Position numbers and translations under genes: made by a program | The notes under the pieces: model-generated | What the model saw: the letters and a program-made list of their open reading frames with translations, nothing else | Databases searched by the model: none | What the model was told of the DNA's origin: nothing | NCBI GenBank assembly: GCA_043228905.1 | Contig: JBHGNT010000017.1 | Span: 9,796,001-9,860,000 of the forward strand | Origin: Azolla caroliniana | Taxonomy: Eukaryota > Polypodiophyta | Direction of reading: 5' to 3' | DNA: 64,000 bases | Shown: in pieces, positions 8,513 through 21,254 of the stretch | How positions within the stretch are numbered: the stretch's first letter is position 1 | How the letters are laid out: every line of letters begins with the position of its first letter

Positions 8513-11232
8513 ATGGAAGAATCATTCGGCGGCATGTTCAAGCTCACCAACTAGAACTACTCAGTGTGGAAGTCGAAGATGAGGGATATGCTGGTGGTTA
8601 AAGATCAATGCCAGAGTGTGGAAGGTGATGCACATGAAGACGAAAACATACATACGGTGCTTCATCGACATGAGCATGTACAACAATTTCAATGAAGAAA
8701 GTAAGGCTCATGAACTCTGGGAGAAGATCAACATCATATTCCAGAACAAGAATGTTGTTAATCGGGTTTCGGTATTCCGGAGCTAGTGAGGCTCCGGTAC
8801 CAAGACGGCTCTAGTATGGCGGAGCACATGAATGCCTTCCAGGGATTGATAAACCAGGCAACCTCGTTGGAAGTACCTCTCGCCGATGAGGTACTCACAT
8901 TACTCCTACTCGGTTCCCTATAGGATAGTTGGGAGATGCTAGTTGTCACGTTGGGCAATGCCAGGCCGGAAGGAAAACAATTATCCTTAGCAAGAGTCAA
9001 ATCAAGCTTGCTAGATGAAGAAGCTCGTCGAAAGAACTGGGAGTCCAGAACCAATCCGAAGGCCTTGGTTATGGAAGATGACCACAACCGGGGAAGAGGC
9101 TGGTACTGGAGTCCCCAAAATAGGGACAAATCGAGGAAGGCCCACGTGCTTCTATTGCGGGAAGCCAGGGCACTTTCAAAAGAATTGCCGACATTTCTGA
9201 AAGGAAAAAGCGGGAGCTGATGGTGTGCAACTGGAAAAAATTTCAGAAAGCAGGAACGCCTCGGCCATCGCGACAAGTGAGGAGGAGTTGTTGCTCATTA
9301 GTGAGTAGAACGAAGTGAACCTTGTCGGCGATGAATCGACATGGGTGGTTGATTTGGGTGCGTCATTTCACCTAACCCCTGACCGGAAATCCTTCTCATC
9401 ATACAAGGCCGATGATCTCGGATCCGTAAAGATGGGAAATGAAGAAGCATGCCGAATTGTCAGCATTGGAGACATGTGTTTGGTGACCTCAACTGGCTGT
9501 AGACTCACGCTGAGAGATGTTCGACACGTTCCGGAGGTTCGATTGAACCTGATATCAGCCGATCGGTTGGATGATGAAGGCTACACGGGTAGCATCCGGA
9601 ATGGTGTCATGACGTTCTGCAAGGGTAGCCTAATCGTGGCTTGAGCATGGAAAACCAACACACTGTACGTAATGAATGCTCGATTATGCCGTGGGGAAGT
9701 GAATGTGGCAGCCGAAACAATCGGTGAACTGTGGCACATGAGGTTGTGCCGCATGAGCCAAAAGGGGATGCAGAAGCTTGCCGAGGACAACCTCATTCCG
9801 GAGGTGAAGAACGTGCAACTTGAGAAATGCACGGATTGCTTGGCTGGTAAGCAAAATCGAACATCCTTCCAAACAAGGCCCCCAATGAGGAAGACGATAT
9901 CGCTGGAACTCGTGCATACGGATGTATGCTACGTAGACACGAAGTCGCATAGTGGTTCACAATATTTCATGACCTTTATAGATGACTATAGTAGGAAGTG
10001 GGCTTCCGTGCTATAGACGAAGGATCAAGTGTTATCTGTCTTCAAAGAGTTCTGAGCGAGGGCCGAGAGAGAAACCGGCCGTAAGTTGAAGGCAGTCCGA
10101 GCGGACAACGATAGAGAGTACCGCGAACCGTTCGAAGAATATTGCCGAAAAGAAGGAATTCGGCTTGAGTATACCGTGCCAAAAATGCCCGAGCTGAATG
10201 GGTTGGCCAAGAGAATGAATCGGACCATAAGGGAGAGATTCCGAAGCATGCTTGCAGATGCGAAATTATCGAAAACGTTCTGGGTTGAGGCGCTAATGAC
10301 TGCAACATATGTGATAAACCGATGACCCTTAGTACCCTTGGATGGTGATATTCCACAACGGGTGTGGAGCGGCAAAGATGTGTCGTACTAACATTTGAGG
10401 GTGTTCGGTTGTCTTGCTTTTGTGCATGTGGCAAGGGACTAGAGGGGGAAATTAGACCCGAAATCTCAGCCGTGCATATTTCTCGGTTACAGCGATGATG
10501 AGTTCGGCTAGCTATCAGCAATGGGACTTAACGGAGAAGAAGGTGATTAGGAGCCGAGATATTGTCTTCATGGAACAGAAGACAATGATTGATTGGGAGA
10601 ATGAGAAAAAGTCTCCAACCACCGAATCGAGCCGAGTCGATGCTCGGCTGGATTGTGTAGATGACAGTTCGATCGAAATCGAACCCGTACCAGTCAATCA
10701 ATCTAATACTTGGCAAAATTGAGAAACAACTGATGATCAAGGGGAGTCGGCTAAATGAGGAACCGAAATCGAATCGGACGAAGAGGTTGAAGCCGAACTA
10801 ACCATAACGAACGCAGGCCGAAGATACCCCCTTAGAGAGCGAATAGCCCCCTGAAGATTTCCGCATGAAGAACGCATACTGCTAACCGATTAGGGGGAGC
10901 CAGAAAGCTACAAAGGAGCTAAGAAAGATATCCACAGCTGAGAGTGGTTACGTGCCATACAAGAGGAGCTGGATTCCTTGCATGAGAACCACACATACGG
11001 ATTGAGCGAGTTGCCGAAGGGGAAGAATGCACTCCGAAATAAGTGGGTATACAAGTTGAAACTAGGAGATGGCCGAAATCCACCCAGATACAAAGCACAA
11101 ATTGTTGTAAAAGGGTTTCAATAGAAGAAGGGCATGGATTTTGACGAAATATTTGCCCCAGTTTTGAAAATGACATCCATCCGAACCGTGCCGAGCATTG
11201 CGGCCAGCATGGATCTCGAAGTTGAACAATTG
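8513..11232 (+). pseudogene. Copia L gag-pol, 5' part, broken
   Basis: The frame starts at MEESFGGMFKLTN (8513), with a TAG after 13 codons and more breaks in Gag. Further on are the zinc knuckle CFYCGKPGHFQKNC (about 9150-9190), a protease with VVDLGASFHLTP (about 9350) in which the usual DSGA has become DLGA, the pre-integrase motif CTDCLAGKQNRTSF, and integrase pieces (HTDVCYVD, FIDDYSRK, ELNGLAKRMNRT). Integrase has several stops (for example TAG at 10014-10016 and TGA at 10322-10324). The start of reverse transcriptase reaches 11232, where K interrupts it within the codons before DVKT. The coding sequence resumes at 52828. Confidence 0.88.
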
Positions 11233-11959
11233 TGATGAAGAGAGAGAGAAAAATGATAGAGAAGAGAAGAGGAAGAGAAAAGAATACTTGAATATATTAT
11301 TAAGAAAATAATACAATCTTCTTATACTCCAAGAGTAACAACCCCAAATAACGACTTCTATATACTATTCTTAAAATAGTCTTTCCGTCTTCTCCCTTTC
11401 TTCTACTAATCGTATTCTCACTTCTTCTTCTTCCTCACTTCTTCTTGTAGATCTTCTATTCCTCCTTGTAGATATTCTACTCTTCCTCCTTCCTTAGATA
11501 TTCTACTCTTCCCTCTCCCCAATTGCTAAGAATACCCTCATACTTATAGGTTTTTAGTTGCATTATTCTTGCTATTATTTATTTATTTATTTACATATCC
11601 TTGAGTTTGTGTGGTGCATTTTTCATATCATAATTTCTGGGTTTCATCCAAATTTATCATACAAGAAAGCTCTCTTTGTCAGCTTTCTTACGAATATTTT
11701 CTTTTGAAATTTGGATAAGAGATGAAGAAGTTACGAGCTTTTTTCTCTACCTTGCTTTTTTTGCTTAATTTCCTACATTTTTCTTCTTTTTCTTTTTTCC
11801 TACTTTTTCTACTTTTGAAAAACGCCTCTAACTTTATATATCTTCAATTTCATTTATCTTTTAACTCTTGGACCTTTCATATTGTGCTGCATTCTTCTAT
11901 ACCTTAGCATCAAATGTATTTTTCACGGTCTTTTCCTATGAGCAAAAATCGACTTCACA
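11233..11959 (-). repeat. 3' LTR of K
   Basis: About 727 bp, ends TGATGAAG and CACA as read on the plus strand, very AT- and CTT-rich. The partner LTR is clearly diverged (ends TAATGAGG...GACA), which makes K older than the elements nested inside it. Confidence 0.85.
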
Positions 11960-12217
11960 TTTAGCCCCCCTCCTTGCTAGATGAGCGAAATATTTATGGT
12001 GAGCTTTAAAAGATAATGAAAAAATTCCTTCGCCTTATGGTAGGCTATAGCCAAAGGAGTATAAATACTAAAAATATAACAAACTATTGTGTGAGAAAAA
12101 ACCCCCATTAAGCGGTAGGAAAAAATCTCACACTCCCAAACACCCACACACACACATTGACAATCACCATCACCATCTTTCTCCATGTCAACACAAAGAA
12201 AGATGTTACCACAATTA

Positions 12218-14551
12218 CTATGTCTTTATCAACTCTCGAAACACAAGTAGGGCTATGCAATACATAGTTCTTGATAGAAGTAGGCATGTCAACATATGAA
12301 TAAACCTTTCAAGCGAGCAGACCTTTTGCACAAAGACCTTCAAAATTTTGGGACTTGTTGGAGTTGTGACCTTTTGAATTACTTTGATATTTGTTTCATC
12401 AACATGACTTCCTTCTTGGAACACCACATTCTCCACATTACCTTGTCTTTTTATAAGGTCTTTCTTTTTCACAATACCTAATCGTCGAAGCTTTTGGGCA
12501 ATTGGTATACTTTCCTTCAATTCGATGTGGTGCTTAATGGCTTCTACTCTTACACGTGAACAATAATCTATGAATAACTTTAGGAACTTAGAAAGATGAG
12601 AAATAAACTTTAGATCCTCTTCTCCTTGGGCATCGTTTGAAATCATCTTCTTTTTCCCCTTTAAGGTGATAACACCTTCAATGACTTCTCTTTTATCCTA
12701 AGACACCATGTGGAACAATTGTTTTTCCCAATCCCACAAAGATCCATCACTTGTTACGATTTCCTCTTCTTGCTTTCCTTTCTCGATAGATGTTTTCTTC
12801 TCCTTTATACATTTGATTAATAATTGTAGATACAAGTCATAGAAGTTGCTAAACCCCTTCGATGGTGATAAATTTATCATACTCCAATTCTTTATCACAT
12901 GTAATTCTTGCATCCAAGGTCTTACTAACACCAAGGAACAAGATGACCCTTTAAGGAGTATTACATGTAAATCCATGGAAATAGATATGCAAAAACACTC
13001 AAAATCCTCTATAACTCCAAAATGAGAGGCTAGACATTCATCAACTATGTCTACCTTGATAGAGGACTTTTGATATATAGGATTTCCAATCTTACTCACG
13101 ACAACATTATATGTAGGCTCAATTCTAATACCACTATCTACTAAGGCATCCTTAATTAAAAGACTGGTAATGGTTACCAAAATAGTGGGTCGAATATCCT
13201 TTCAATCATCTACTTGCACAATCTTTGCCCCATATAATGTCTTTATACTTTGTTGTACACTCGATGCATATCCCAACTCCTTTTTTAGAAATGGAGAAAA
13301 TTGAAGAAGTTGTGGCCAAGTGATGCAATGTCCACCAGAGATTAGCTTTTGCTTGAGATCAAACGGTTCCATACCTTTCCCCATCAACATATCATCAATT
13401 TTAATCTTTCTTTGTGGATACTTCTTTCTAGGCCCATCCTCCAAGTTAGTCTCCTTAGACTTCTTCTTTTGTTGAGAGTTACTAGCCTCTCCTTCCAACT
13501 CTTTATTTTTATGTGATGCAGTAGTTGTCTTATTGCATGCAACATCACAATCTTCAACTATATCATACACAAAATCAAGCAGATTTACCTTAGGGGGACT
13601 TGTTAGAATTTGCACTAAAGTACTTTCCTCTCCAACATGGTTGTTGAGTTGGTGAAAGTTGTTGCTAGTGTTGTTTTGATTACTTTGAAATTGATAAATG
13701 TCTTGACCCCAATCACCTTGTCGTCCTGAAGGACATTGTGTAGATATATGTCCCTCAACACCACATGTGTAGCACACAATCACTTTCCTTTGTCTTGGAA
13801 CATTGCGAGTTTGACTTACATTAAAATTTGCTTGCATGTTTTGGATTTGTGGAGAGATTTCATCGAGACGTTGATTTACTTATGCCAAGAAACCTCCTTC
13901 CACCTTAGGTTGAGTAACTTCTTGCATCACCGGAATATTAGGTTGATATGTCATAAAAATATTAGGGAATACTTTATCTCCATACACAATTGGTGATTGT
14001 TGAAGAATAGGAGATTGAAATGTTGCAACCGTTGAATCCACTCTCGCTTGTAGAACTTGGATTTGTCTATTATAGGCTTGACAAGTTTGGATAAGCACTT
14101 GGAAAGTTGTAGGATCCTTTAGATTTGCCTCCAATGAAAAGTGTGGACTTAATCCCGGTTTGAAGCGGCCCATCTTAAACCATTCATCCTTCGTTCCACC
14201 ATGTAGTCGAATCCATGTAGTCCAGATGTCAATAAATTCCCTCTCATAATCGATATACTCCATTGTTGATGACATTCATAAACGAAAGAGTTCCTCTCGC
14301 ACTTCAACCACATTTCGGCATCGAATATACTTAGCTTTAAATTATTTTACCAATAGTTGGTAGTCCAATTGTTGGTTTAGTGGCAAGGATTTATACCAAT
14401 CCCTTGCTCGTCCATAAAAAGTGGCCACCAATAGAGGAAGTTTCTCAAAATCCTTCATCTTCCCTATTGATATTGCATGATGTTCGAAGGCGGCCAAGAA
14501 TGCTCTTGCATCTTGAACCCCATCACCTGCAAAAGCAAATTGAAAAGCCAT
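12218..14551 (-). pseudogene. K Gag plus protease-like protein, broken into frames
   Basis: The minus-strand start MAFQFAFAGDGVQD (14551) leads into a Ty3/gypsy-type Gag (ATFYGRARDWYKSL; then FIDIWTTWIRLHGG and FKPGLSPHF at 14275-13880). A CCHC knuckle CYTCGVEGHISTQC follows near 13760. The next frame (13180-12698) has LVDSGIR, a possible aspartic protease site, and later LVLVRPWMQELHV, which resembles the ILGRPWL end of gypsy proteases. A last frame (12646-12218) is Lys-rich. Frames are separated by single stops or shifts. No polymerase follows before the LTR at 11959. Confidence 0.72.
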
Positions 14552-14619
14552 ATTGGCTACAAACAGAACATGCCTTCCCTCTGATATGGAACGAATCGAC
14601 CCTCCCTAGAGCACCAAAA

Positions 14620-15004
14620 TAATGAGGAGAGAGAGAAAAATGATAGAGAAGAGAAGAGGAAGAGAAAAGAATACTTGAATATATTATTAAGAAAATAATA
14701 CAATCTTCTTATACTCCAAGAGTAACAACCCCAAATAACTACTTCAATATACTATTACTAAAATAGTCTTTCCGTCTTCTCTCTTTCTTTTACTAATCGT
14801 CTTCTCACTTCTTCTTCTTCCTCACTTCTTTTTCCACACTTTTTCTTGTAGATATTCTATTCCTCCTTGTAGATATTCTACTCTTCCTCCTTCCTTAGAT
14901 ATTCTACTCTTCCCTCTCCCCAATTGCGAAGAATATCCTCATACTTATAGTTTTTAGTTGCGTTATTCTTGTTTTTTCTTTTCTTTTCTTTTACATATCC
15001 TCGA
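14620..15004 (-). repeat. 5' LTR of K, inner segment
   Basis: This is the first part of the right-hand LTR of K. J cuts it at the ctcga target site (15000-15004). The remainder is 52467-52822. The two parts together are about 741 bp. Confidence 0.85.
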
Positions 15005-15436
15005 TGTAAAGAATTTAACTCTAGTAGAGTTGAGTATTTCGAAGCGTAGTGTGTTTGTGTGAGAGTGGGTGAATAAGCAAGAGAAGAAATCAGAGAGAAT
15101 AACCAGGAAATAATAAGAAAATACACAGTAGGGGGATGACAACTTATGCACTGAAGAGAGCTATATTAATTAACTAAAGATCATCAACAAAACAGAATGG
15201 GCAAAGGGGGTTTTATATATAAGTCCTCAAGGGACTGGCCTATTAAATGTGTTGATGGAATCTAACCAAGATATCCACTTCAGTATGATTTTGTCATAAG
15301 AATATCTAATATTCTTTGACCACACTAACACTCAACAACTACACGGATTACGATAAAGTGTGCTCACACACTTTTTCACACATTGTCCTTTTCTTCATAA
15401 GCACATGTTCACACAAGTTGAACTTGATTCTCAACA
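15005..15436 (-). repeat. 3' LTR of copia J
   Basis: Reads TGTAAAG...CAACA on the plus strand (so TGTTG...TTTACA in element sense). The polypurine tract CTTGAGGGGGCG, in element sense, abuts it at 15437-15448. Confidence 0.92.
15211..15236 (-). promoter_or_regulatory. LTR J TATA box with adjoining hairpin
   Basis: In element sense, the stem AGTCC / GGACT (5-base loop) is followed directly by TATATATAAAA. LTR A has the same AGTCC / GGACT stem just upstream of its TATA box, although the rest of the two LTRs differs. Confidence 0.55.
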
Positions 15437-15709
15437 CGCCCCCTCAAGGTCAATTGTGTGTCCTCTTAAGCTTGGTTGTCTTGGTGTAGATGAAGACCCA
15501 ATCGTAGTTGGTCAGTCTACTAGACCGTGGTTTTCCCATTGTTCCTATGTACTCGATCTTGATCTAACAATGTTGATCTTGTTGATCCAAAATTTCGACC
15601 TTGTCAAGGGTGCCTACAGGGTTGGGTTTATCTCTAACTTCAAAAAATTCCGGGCTTTGGAAAGTCTTCCTCTAACTTGCCGAGTCAAGTCGGGTTAGAT
15701 GTGCCGGTC
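15437..15709 (-). other. Copia J 3' untranslated region and polypurine tract
   Basis: Non-coding in element sense between the pol stop (15710-15712) and the 3' LTR. It contains the polypurine tract next to the LTR. Nothing else recognised. Confidence 0.65.
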
Positions 15710-16239
15710 TTACTTTGCCGATGCCGGTCTCACTCTTCCTCTTGTATGGTGTTGATTCTCCATGTTTTCCTTCGTCTTTTTACTTGTACTCTCCCCCAAG
15801 CTCATCATATCGAGTGGTCTAAGGCCTAAATCCACTGAGAATTGCCGTAGCTTGTCGAGACCTAGCGCCTTAGTGAAAATATCAGCCACTTGCATGTTGG
15901 TGCCAACGTATTGGAGGTCAATGTCGTCGGCCAATATACGCTCACGAATGTAATGATAGTGCACCTCTATGTGCTTAGTGCGGGCGTGAAACACCGAATT
16001 CTTTGTGAGCTGGATGTTGTTGAGATTATTGCAGTGGATCAGTATTGGCTTGTTCACCAATTCGTTGAAGTCTTTCAGCAGTCTTTTAAGCCATACAACT
16101 ACAGCCCTATACTCCGCCTCAGTGCTCGATAGAGCGACTGTTGGTTGTTTCTTGGTGCTCCAAGAGACTGCTCCACTACTGAGTTAAAACATAAATCCCG
16201 AAGTGGATTGCCTATCAGATGCATTGCCTGCCCAATCAG
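15710..16239 (-). pseudogene. Copia J RNase H, C-terminal piece
   Basis: Minus-strand frame from about 16060 down (HCNNLNNIQLTKNSVFHART, HIEVHYHYIRERIL, VADIFTKALG): the last part of copia RNase H. After it is a short Lys-rich end (STSKKTKENMENQ) rather than the long charged tail of A, B and I. Element I separates it from the reverse transcriptase piece at 21646-22714. Confidence 0.88.
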
Positions 16240-16679
16240 TGTTGAGCGACAAGCTCAACCGGATCCGGATCGGCTGAATAAGCCTGTGCCAGATCGACAT
16301 CCGGAAGGATGAGCCGGTTCGGTGACCCAGTGAGCAAATGAGCCGGTGAGCTGGGGAGCTGGTTAGCCGGATCCATCAGTAACCGGAAGCCTAGTAGCAG
16401 CTAGACTACTAAGGAGTTAATAGTCTCGTAGTCAGTGCCAGACGCTTGAGTGAGCATTGAAGTATGCGATACTTCTGTCAGTCCTCTCAGGAGTTGTATA
16501 AATAGTGTTGTTGAGCACAATTCATTAGAGAGAACTATTATTGTTTTGTAGTAGATTTAAACGTTCTGCTCTCTTTGTCTCTCCCGAGTACTCTCTGTAT
16601 TCTGTGTACTATTCTCTTTCTCTCTTTGCTGCTACGTAGCCAAGCTGTTGTCTTACGCTTCTGCACATACGCTTTTTCA
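16240..16679 (+). repeat. 5' LTR of copia I
   Basis: TGTTGAGCGACAAG...TTTTCA. It holds the stem GAAGTAT / ATACTTC (16459-16475) and TATAAATA (16497-16504). It has extra segments near 16290 and 16615-16645 that the 3' LTR lacks. Confidence 0.92.
16459..16504 (+). promoter_or_regulatory. LTR I 5' promoter: hairpin plus TATA box
   Basis: The stem GAAGTAT, loop GCG, ATACTTC lies about 20 bases upstream of TATAAATA. The 3' LTR of the same element has GAAGTAC, loop GCG, GTACTTC (21443-21459). The T-A pair has become C-G on both arms, so pairing is preserved. Confidence 0.62.
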
Positions 16680-16691
16680 TGGTATCAGAGC
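16680..16691 (+). other. Primer binding site of copia I
   Basis: TGGTATCAGAGC directly after the LTR, matching the initiator Met-tRNA copia consensus. Confidence 0.9.
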
Positions 16692-16781
16692 GCGAGGTTT
16701 GAAAACCTTCGCAGTCGACATTTGCTTTCGCAAGACAAACCCTACAGGTTGTGAGAACAGAACAATAGACAGAGAAAAAAT

Positions 16782-19700
16782 ATGGACAGAGGTATGGCAA
16801 GTTCACTTCCTACAAAGAAACTCGACCAGAGCAACTGCGCGTCCTGGTCATACAAAATGCACCAGTACTTACTGGGGCATGGGTATTGGAGCTTCGTGGA
16901 AGGAACGAATGAGGTAGCACCAGAGCGTGGACACAAGGACTTCCCAGTATGGGAGCAAGGAGCAAGTCGAGTATTATACTGCCTCGCGTCCTGTGTGCAT
17001 GACCACATGCTCAGCTACATCAGGGATGCAAAGACGTCGAAAGAGGCCTAGGAAAATCTGCGTAAGATTTTCGCCACAAGTACCACAGCCCGTAAGTTGT
17101 AGCTCCGACAAGAGCTAAACAACATCCGACAAAGAGATATGTCGGTTATGGACTACACCACCAAAATAAAGGAGATTTGCGACGCTCTTGGGTCCATCAA
17201 CGTGACGGTGGACGAAGACGAAATGGTACAAATCTTCCTTGGTGGTCTAGAGCAAAGGTACGGGCCAATCCGAACAATGATCTCCACCTAGAAGAAACCA
17301 TCGACCTTATTCGACTTGCAATCGATACTGATGGTCGAAGAAAACCACACGAGTGGGTCTAGGACCACTCAATCGGATAGTCGGATGTTGTACACGGAGG
17401 CGGATAGGACCCGTGGGTGTGGGGGATGAGGTATATTGATTCCGGTGCGTCGAATCACATGACAAGCCACAAAGAGTGGTTCTCTTTTGTGGAGAAACCG
17501 GAACAACCAGGAGTTGTCGAAAACGGAGATGACACTCCTGACCCAATCGTGCATGTCGGAGAAGTCCCTTTGAGCAACATCGGACACAGGGGGAAGCTGA
17601 TGAACGTATTACACGTTTCGACCATCACGAAAAACCTGGTGTCGGTTGGACAGATTGTCGACTACGGGAAGTAGGTGCGGTTTACGCACCTCGGGTGCTT
17701 CATCGAGGAAGAGGGCCAAGTCATTGCGCAAGGGCGTAGAGACGGGAGGATGTTCATCCTCGACACCAATGACGTCGGCACCGCTTTGTTCGCCAAAGGA
17801 CAGAAGGTCGAATCGGACATCGACCTGTGGCACAAGAGAATCGGCCACATCAATTACCGGAGGCTTCAAGACCTGCAAACGAAACAAGTTGTTTTCGGTT
17901 TGCCGAAGTTCAGAGGCCGAAAGGCCCAAATATGTGAAGCTTGCCAACTCGGGAAGGAACACCGACTTCCATTCCCCACCGAACAAAACCATAGTCATAA
18001 CAAGCTCGACCTTATTCATTCGGATGTATGGGGACCGACACAGAATGTGAGTCTTGGCGGGAGTCGATATTTCACCTCTTTCATCGACGACTACAGCCGG
18101 CACACATGGATCTACCTCATTGAGCGGAAGAGTGAAATATTCGAGTGTTTCCGAAACTTGCAAAGCTTGGTTGAACGGGAAACGGAGAGGAAAATCAAGT
18201 GCCTGCGGTCAGATGGCGGAAAAGAATATTTTTCCGGCCAATTCAACAGTTATCTGCAGCAAATAGGAATTCGGCGTGAGTTCAGCTGCAGATACACACC
18301 GGAACAGAACGGTGTAGCCGAGAGGAAGAACCGGTCGATTATCGACGCAGCAAGGGAAATGTTGGAGGAGAAGAGCATGCCCCATTTCTACTGGGCGGAG
18401 GAGGTCCGGATGGCTGTCTATATCCAAACTGGATCGGCGACTAGGTGTCAATGCATGAGCTATATTTCGAGCGTAAGCCTAATTTGCGACACCTTTGGGT
18501 ATTCAGTAGCATTGCATATGTGCATGTGCCGGATGAGAAGTGGAGGAAGTTGGATGCAAAGTCGGAGAAATGCATCCTAGTCGGTTACTCGCATGAGTAG
18601 AAGGGGTATAAATGTTATAACCCCCGGACGAAGCAGGTCCAAGTTAGCCGAGATGTTGAGTTTGATGAGACAGCATCATGGTATGCCTTACCGGCTTCGA
18701 CTTCCGACCCCGACCCGATACCGGAGGATGAGGCTAATGAGCCTGAACCGGTCCAGTTAGAAGATGAAGAACTCGACACTCTAGAAGAGAGTCCAATCTC
18801 ATTTCGGTTAAGTGGACTGAATGAGCAGCTGAGTTGGGATGACCAGTCGGATGAGGAACCGGCGAGTAGTGGAGACTCTATCGTGCTTTCCCCGCACAAG
18901 GAACCGAGGAGATGGTTCACTTGCAAAGAGAAGGGGAAGAAGAAGATGCCGGAATATGAAACCGGCAACATTGAGTCGGATCGAAGCGAATCCGACTCTG
19001 GAAAGGATGAAGGCGGATCTTCGGCAACAAAGATCGCACCGGCCAAGAAGTGCCCCAAACCGGGTAACGATAAGTTATGCCGGTCTTCCCATCAGAAGAA
19101 CCCCATAAAGCGGTACGGGTACAATGAATACACGGCACATCACTATGCGTACATGACCAAGGTGGCGGAAGTGCGTGAGCCGGAGAGCTACGTAGAAGTG
19201 GCAAAGGACGCAAATTGGCGTGCAGCTATGGAGGAAGAAATGTGGGCACTTGATGCTAACGACACATGGGACCTAGTTGATCCTCCCCGACACTGCAAAC
19301 CGATCGGATGTAAGTGGGTGTACAAAGTAAAGTACAATGCCGACGGATCGGTTAACCAGTACAAGGCCTGGTTAGTGGCAAAGGGATACGCGTAGACCCA
19401 CGGAATCGACTACGACGAAACCTTCCCTCCTGTAGCGAAGATGACGACGGTTCGTGTGGTGCTAGCAGTTTTTGCGGCAAGGGAGTAGCATCTTCACCAA
19501 ATGGACGTGAAGAATGCATTTCTTCAAGGTGATCTTGAAGAAGAGGTCTTTATGACCCAACCTCCCGATTTCCAGACGGAGATGAACAAGTCAACGGTAT
19601 GCCGGTTGAAGAAGTCACTTTATGGTCTGAGGCAAGCCCCCCGAGCTTGGAATGCGAAGATCACACACCGGTTGCGTAAGATGGGGTTTGCAGCCTCCAA

Positions 19701-21254
19701 GTCTGACTCTTCGTTGTTCATCCGGCAAGGTCCGGACGGTCTGGTATGCATCTTGTTGTATGTTGATGATCTAGTCACCACCGGACCCGGCCTCAATGAA
19801 ATCAGTCGAGTCAAGTCCCAGCTGTCGGACGCATTTGAGATGAAGGACTTGGGGGACCTTCACTACTTCCTTGGGATCGAGGTGATCCGAACTCCTGACA
19901 GCATATTGCTCTCACAGAGACACTATGTGTTGAATATGTTGTACAAGTTCGGCATGAAGGAATGCCGACCTATCTCTTCACCCTTGGACTGGAACCAGAA
20001 GCTCTGTCCCGACTCCGGATTGGCATGTGATGAGAAACGGTTCCGACAAATCGTCGAAAGCCTTATATATTTGATAATCACCTGACCCGACATCAGTTAT
20101 CCGGTCAGCGTGATCAGCCAATATATGCAGAAGCTGACCGTGGAGCACCTTCTATGCGTGCATTGAATTTTTTGCGATATGTGAGCGGCACGAAGGAACG
20201 GGGATTGTTATACGGACATGGTATAACCGAAGAGCTAGTCGGCTACACTGATGCCGGCTGGGCTGGTGATGCATCGGATCGCCGATCCACCTCTGGCTAT
20301 ATGTTTTCCCTTGGTAGCGCGGCTATTGCATGGAGCAACAAAAAGCAGCCAACAGTGGCCCTTTCGAGCACTGACGTTGAATACTGGGGCGCTACCGTTG
20401 CCACCTGTGAAGGCATTTGGCTTCGGCGATTGATGAGAGACCTGCGGATCGAGGTGCCGACCCTGATTCTGATCTACTACGACAACATAAGCAGCATGCA
20501 GCTTGCCAAGAACCCCATCTTCCATGCTCGCACAAAGCACATAGAAGTGCACTACCACTTCGTGCATGAGCGTGTCCTGAGCGGTGAAGTGGAACTTCGG
20601 TATGTTCATACAGATCGGCAAGTTGCCGACGTCTTCACCAAACCGCTCGGATCGGACAATTTGAAGCACTTCACCAAAATGCTTGGTGTTCAGCATCTCG
20701 ACGTGCCACACTTGAGGGGGAGAATGGGCAAAGACACTGGAACGGGCAAAGGCAAAGAGATTGTCGATTGCACTGGTGAGGGTAGAACGGACAGAGGGAG
20801 AGACCGGAAGAAGAAGGCCAAGACCCAGACATGGTCCGATGTGGTGAAGGGTCTGCAACCGGAAGACGAATCAAGAGTGAACGATTCGGACAAGAGCTGG
20901 AATGAATCGGAGACATTCGATTCGGTTCTATAGACGGATTCGGAAGAACCGGATCAATTCAAAGCCAAGAGGACGAGAAGGCAGCAAAAGTCGACGCCAA
21001 TACGAAAGAATTGGCGAATCAGCAAGAGCCAAAGTCACAGTAGCGAGGGAGCTGAATTGGGCCTGTTGAGCAGACAAACCGACCAAGGAAGTTGTGGTGC
21101 ACAGGAACAGAAGGGTCGTGGCAAACGGGACTTGACCGGACGAGGAGCACGAGCGAGGCGAAGTGACGCCAGAAGGAGCCAGGTGGAAGGACCGGCTGCC
21201 ATGGAGACTAATACTACGATCCGACCTCAAGTTGAGCTTGAGGGGGAGTGTTGA
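16782..21254 (+). pseudogene. Copia I gag-pol, multiply interrupted
   Basis: Starts at MDRGMASSLPTKKLDQSNCA (16782). Gag has TAG stops at 17049-17051 and about 17100. After LYTEADRTRG (about 17400) the sequence jumps straight to the protease IDSGASNHMTSHKEW, so the zinc knuckle and linker are deleted. Next come pre-integrase CEACQLGKEHRLPFP, integrase (HSDVWGP, FIDDYSRHTW, RSDGGKEYF, QNGVAERKNRS), reverse transcriptase with YVDD (about 19760) and RNase H. Stops include 17672-17674, 18578-18580, 19393-19395 (TAG), a TAG near 19487 and a TGA at 20083-20085. The C-terminal tail continues in frame past a TAG at 20931-20933 to VELEGEC and the LTR-derived TGA at 21252-21254. Confidence 0.9.
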
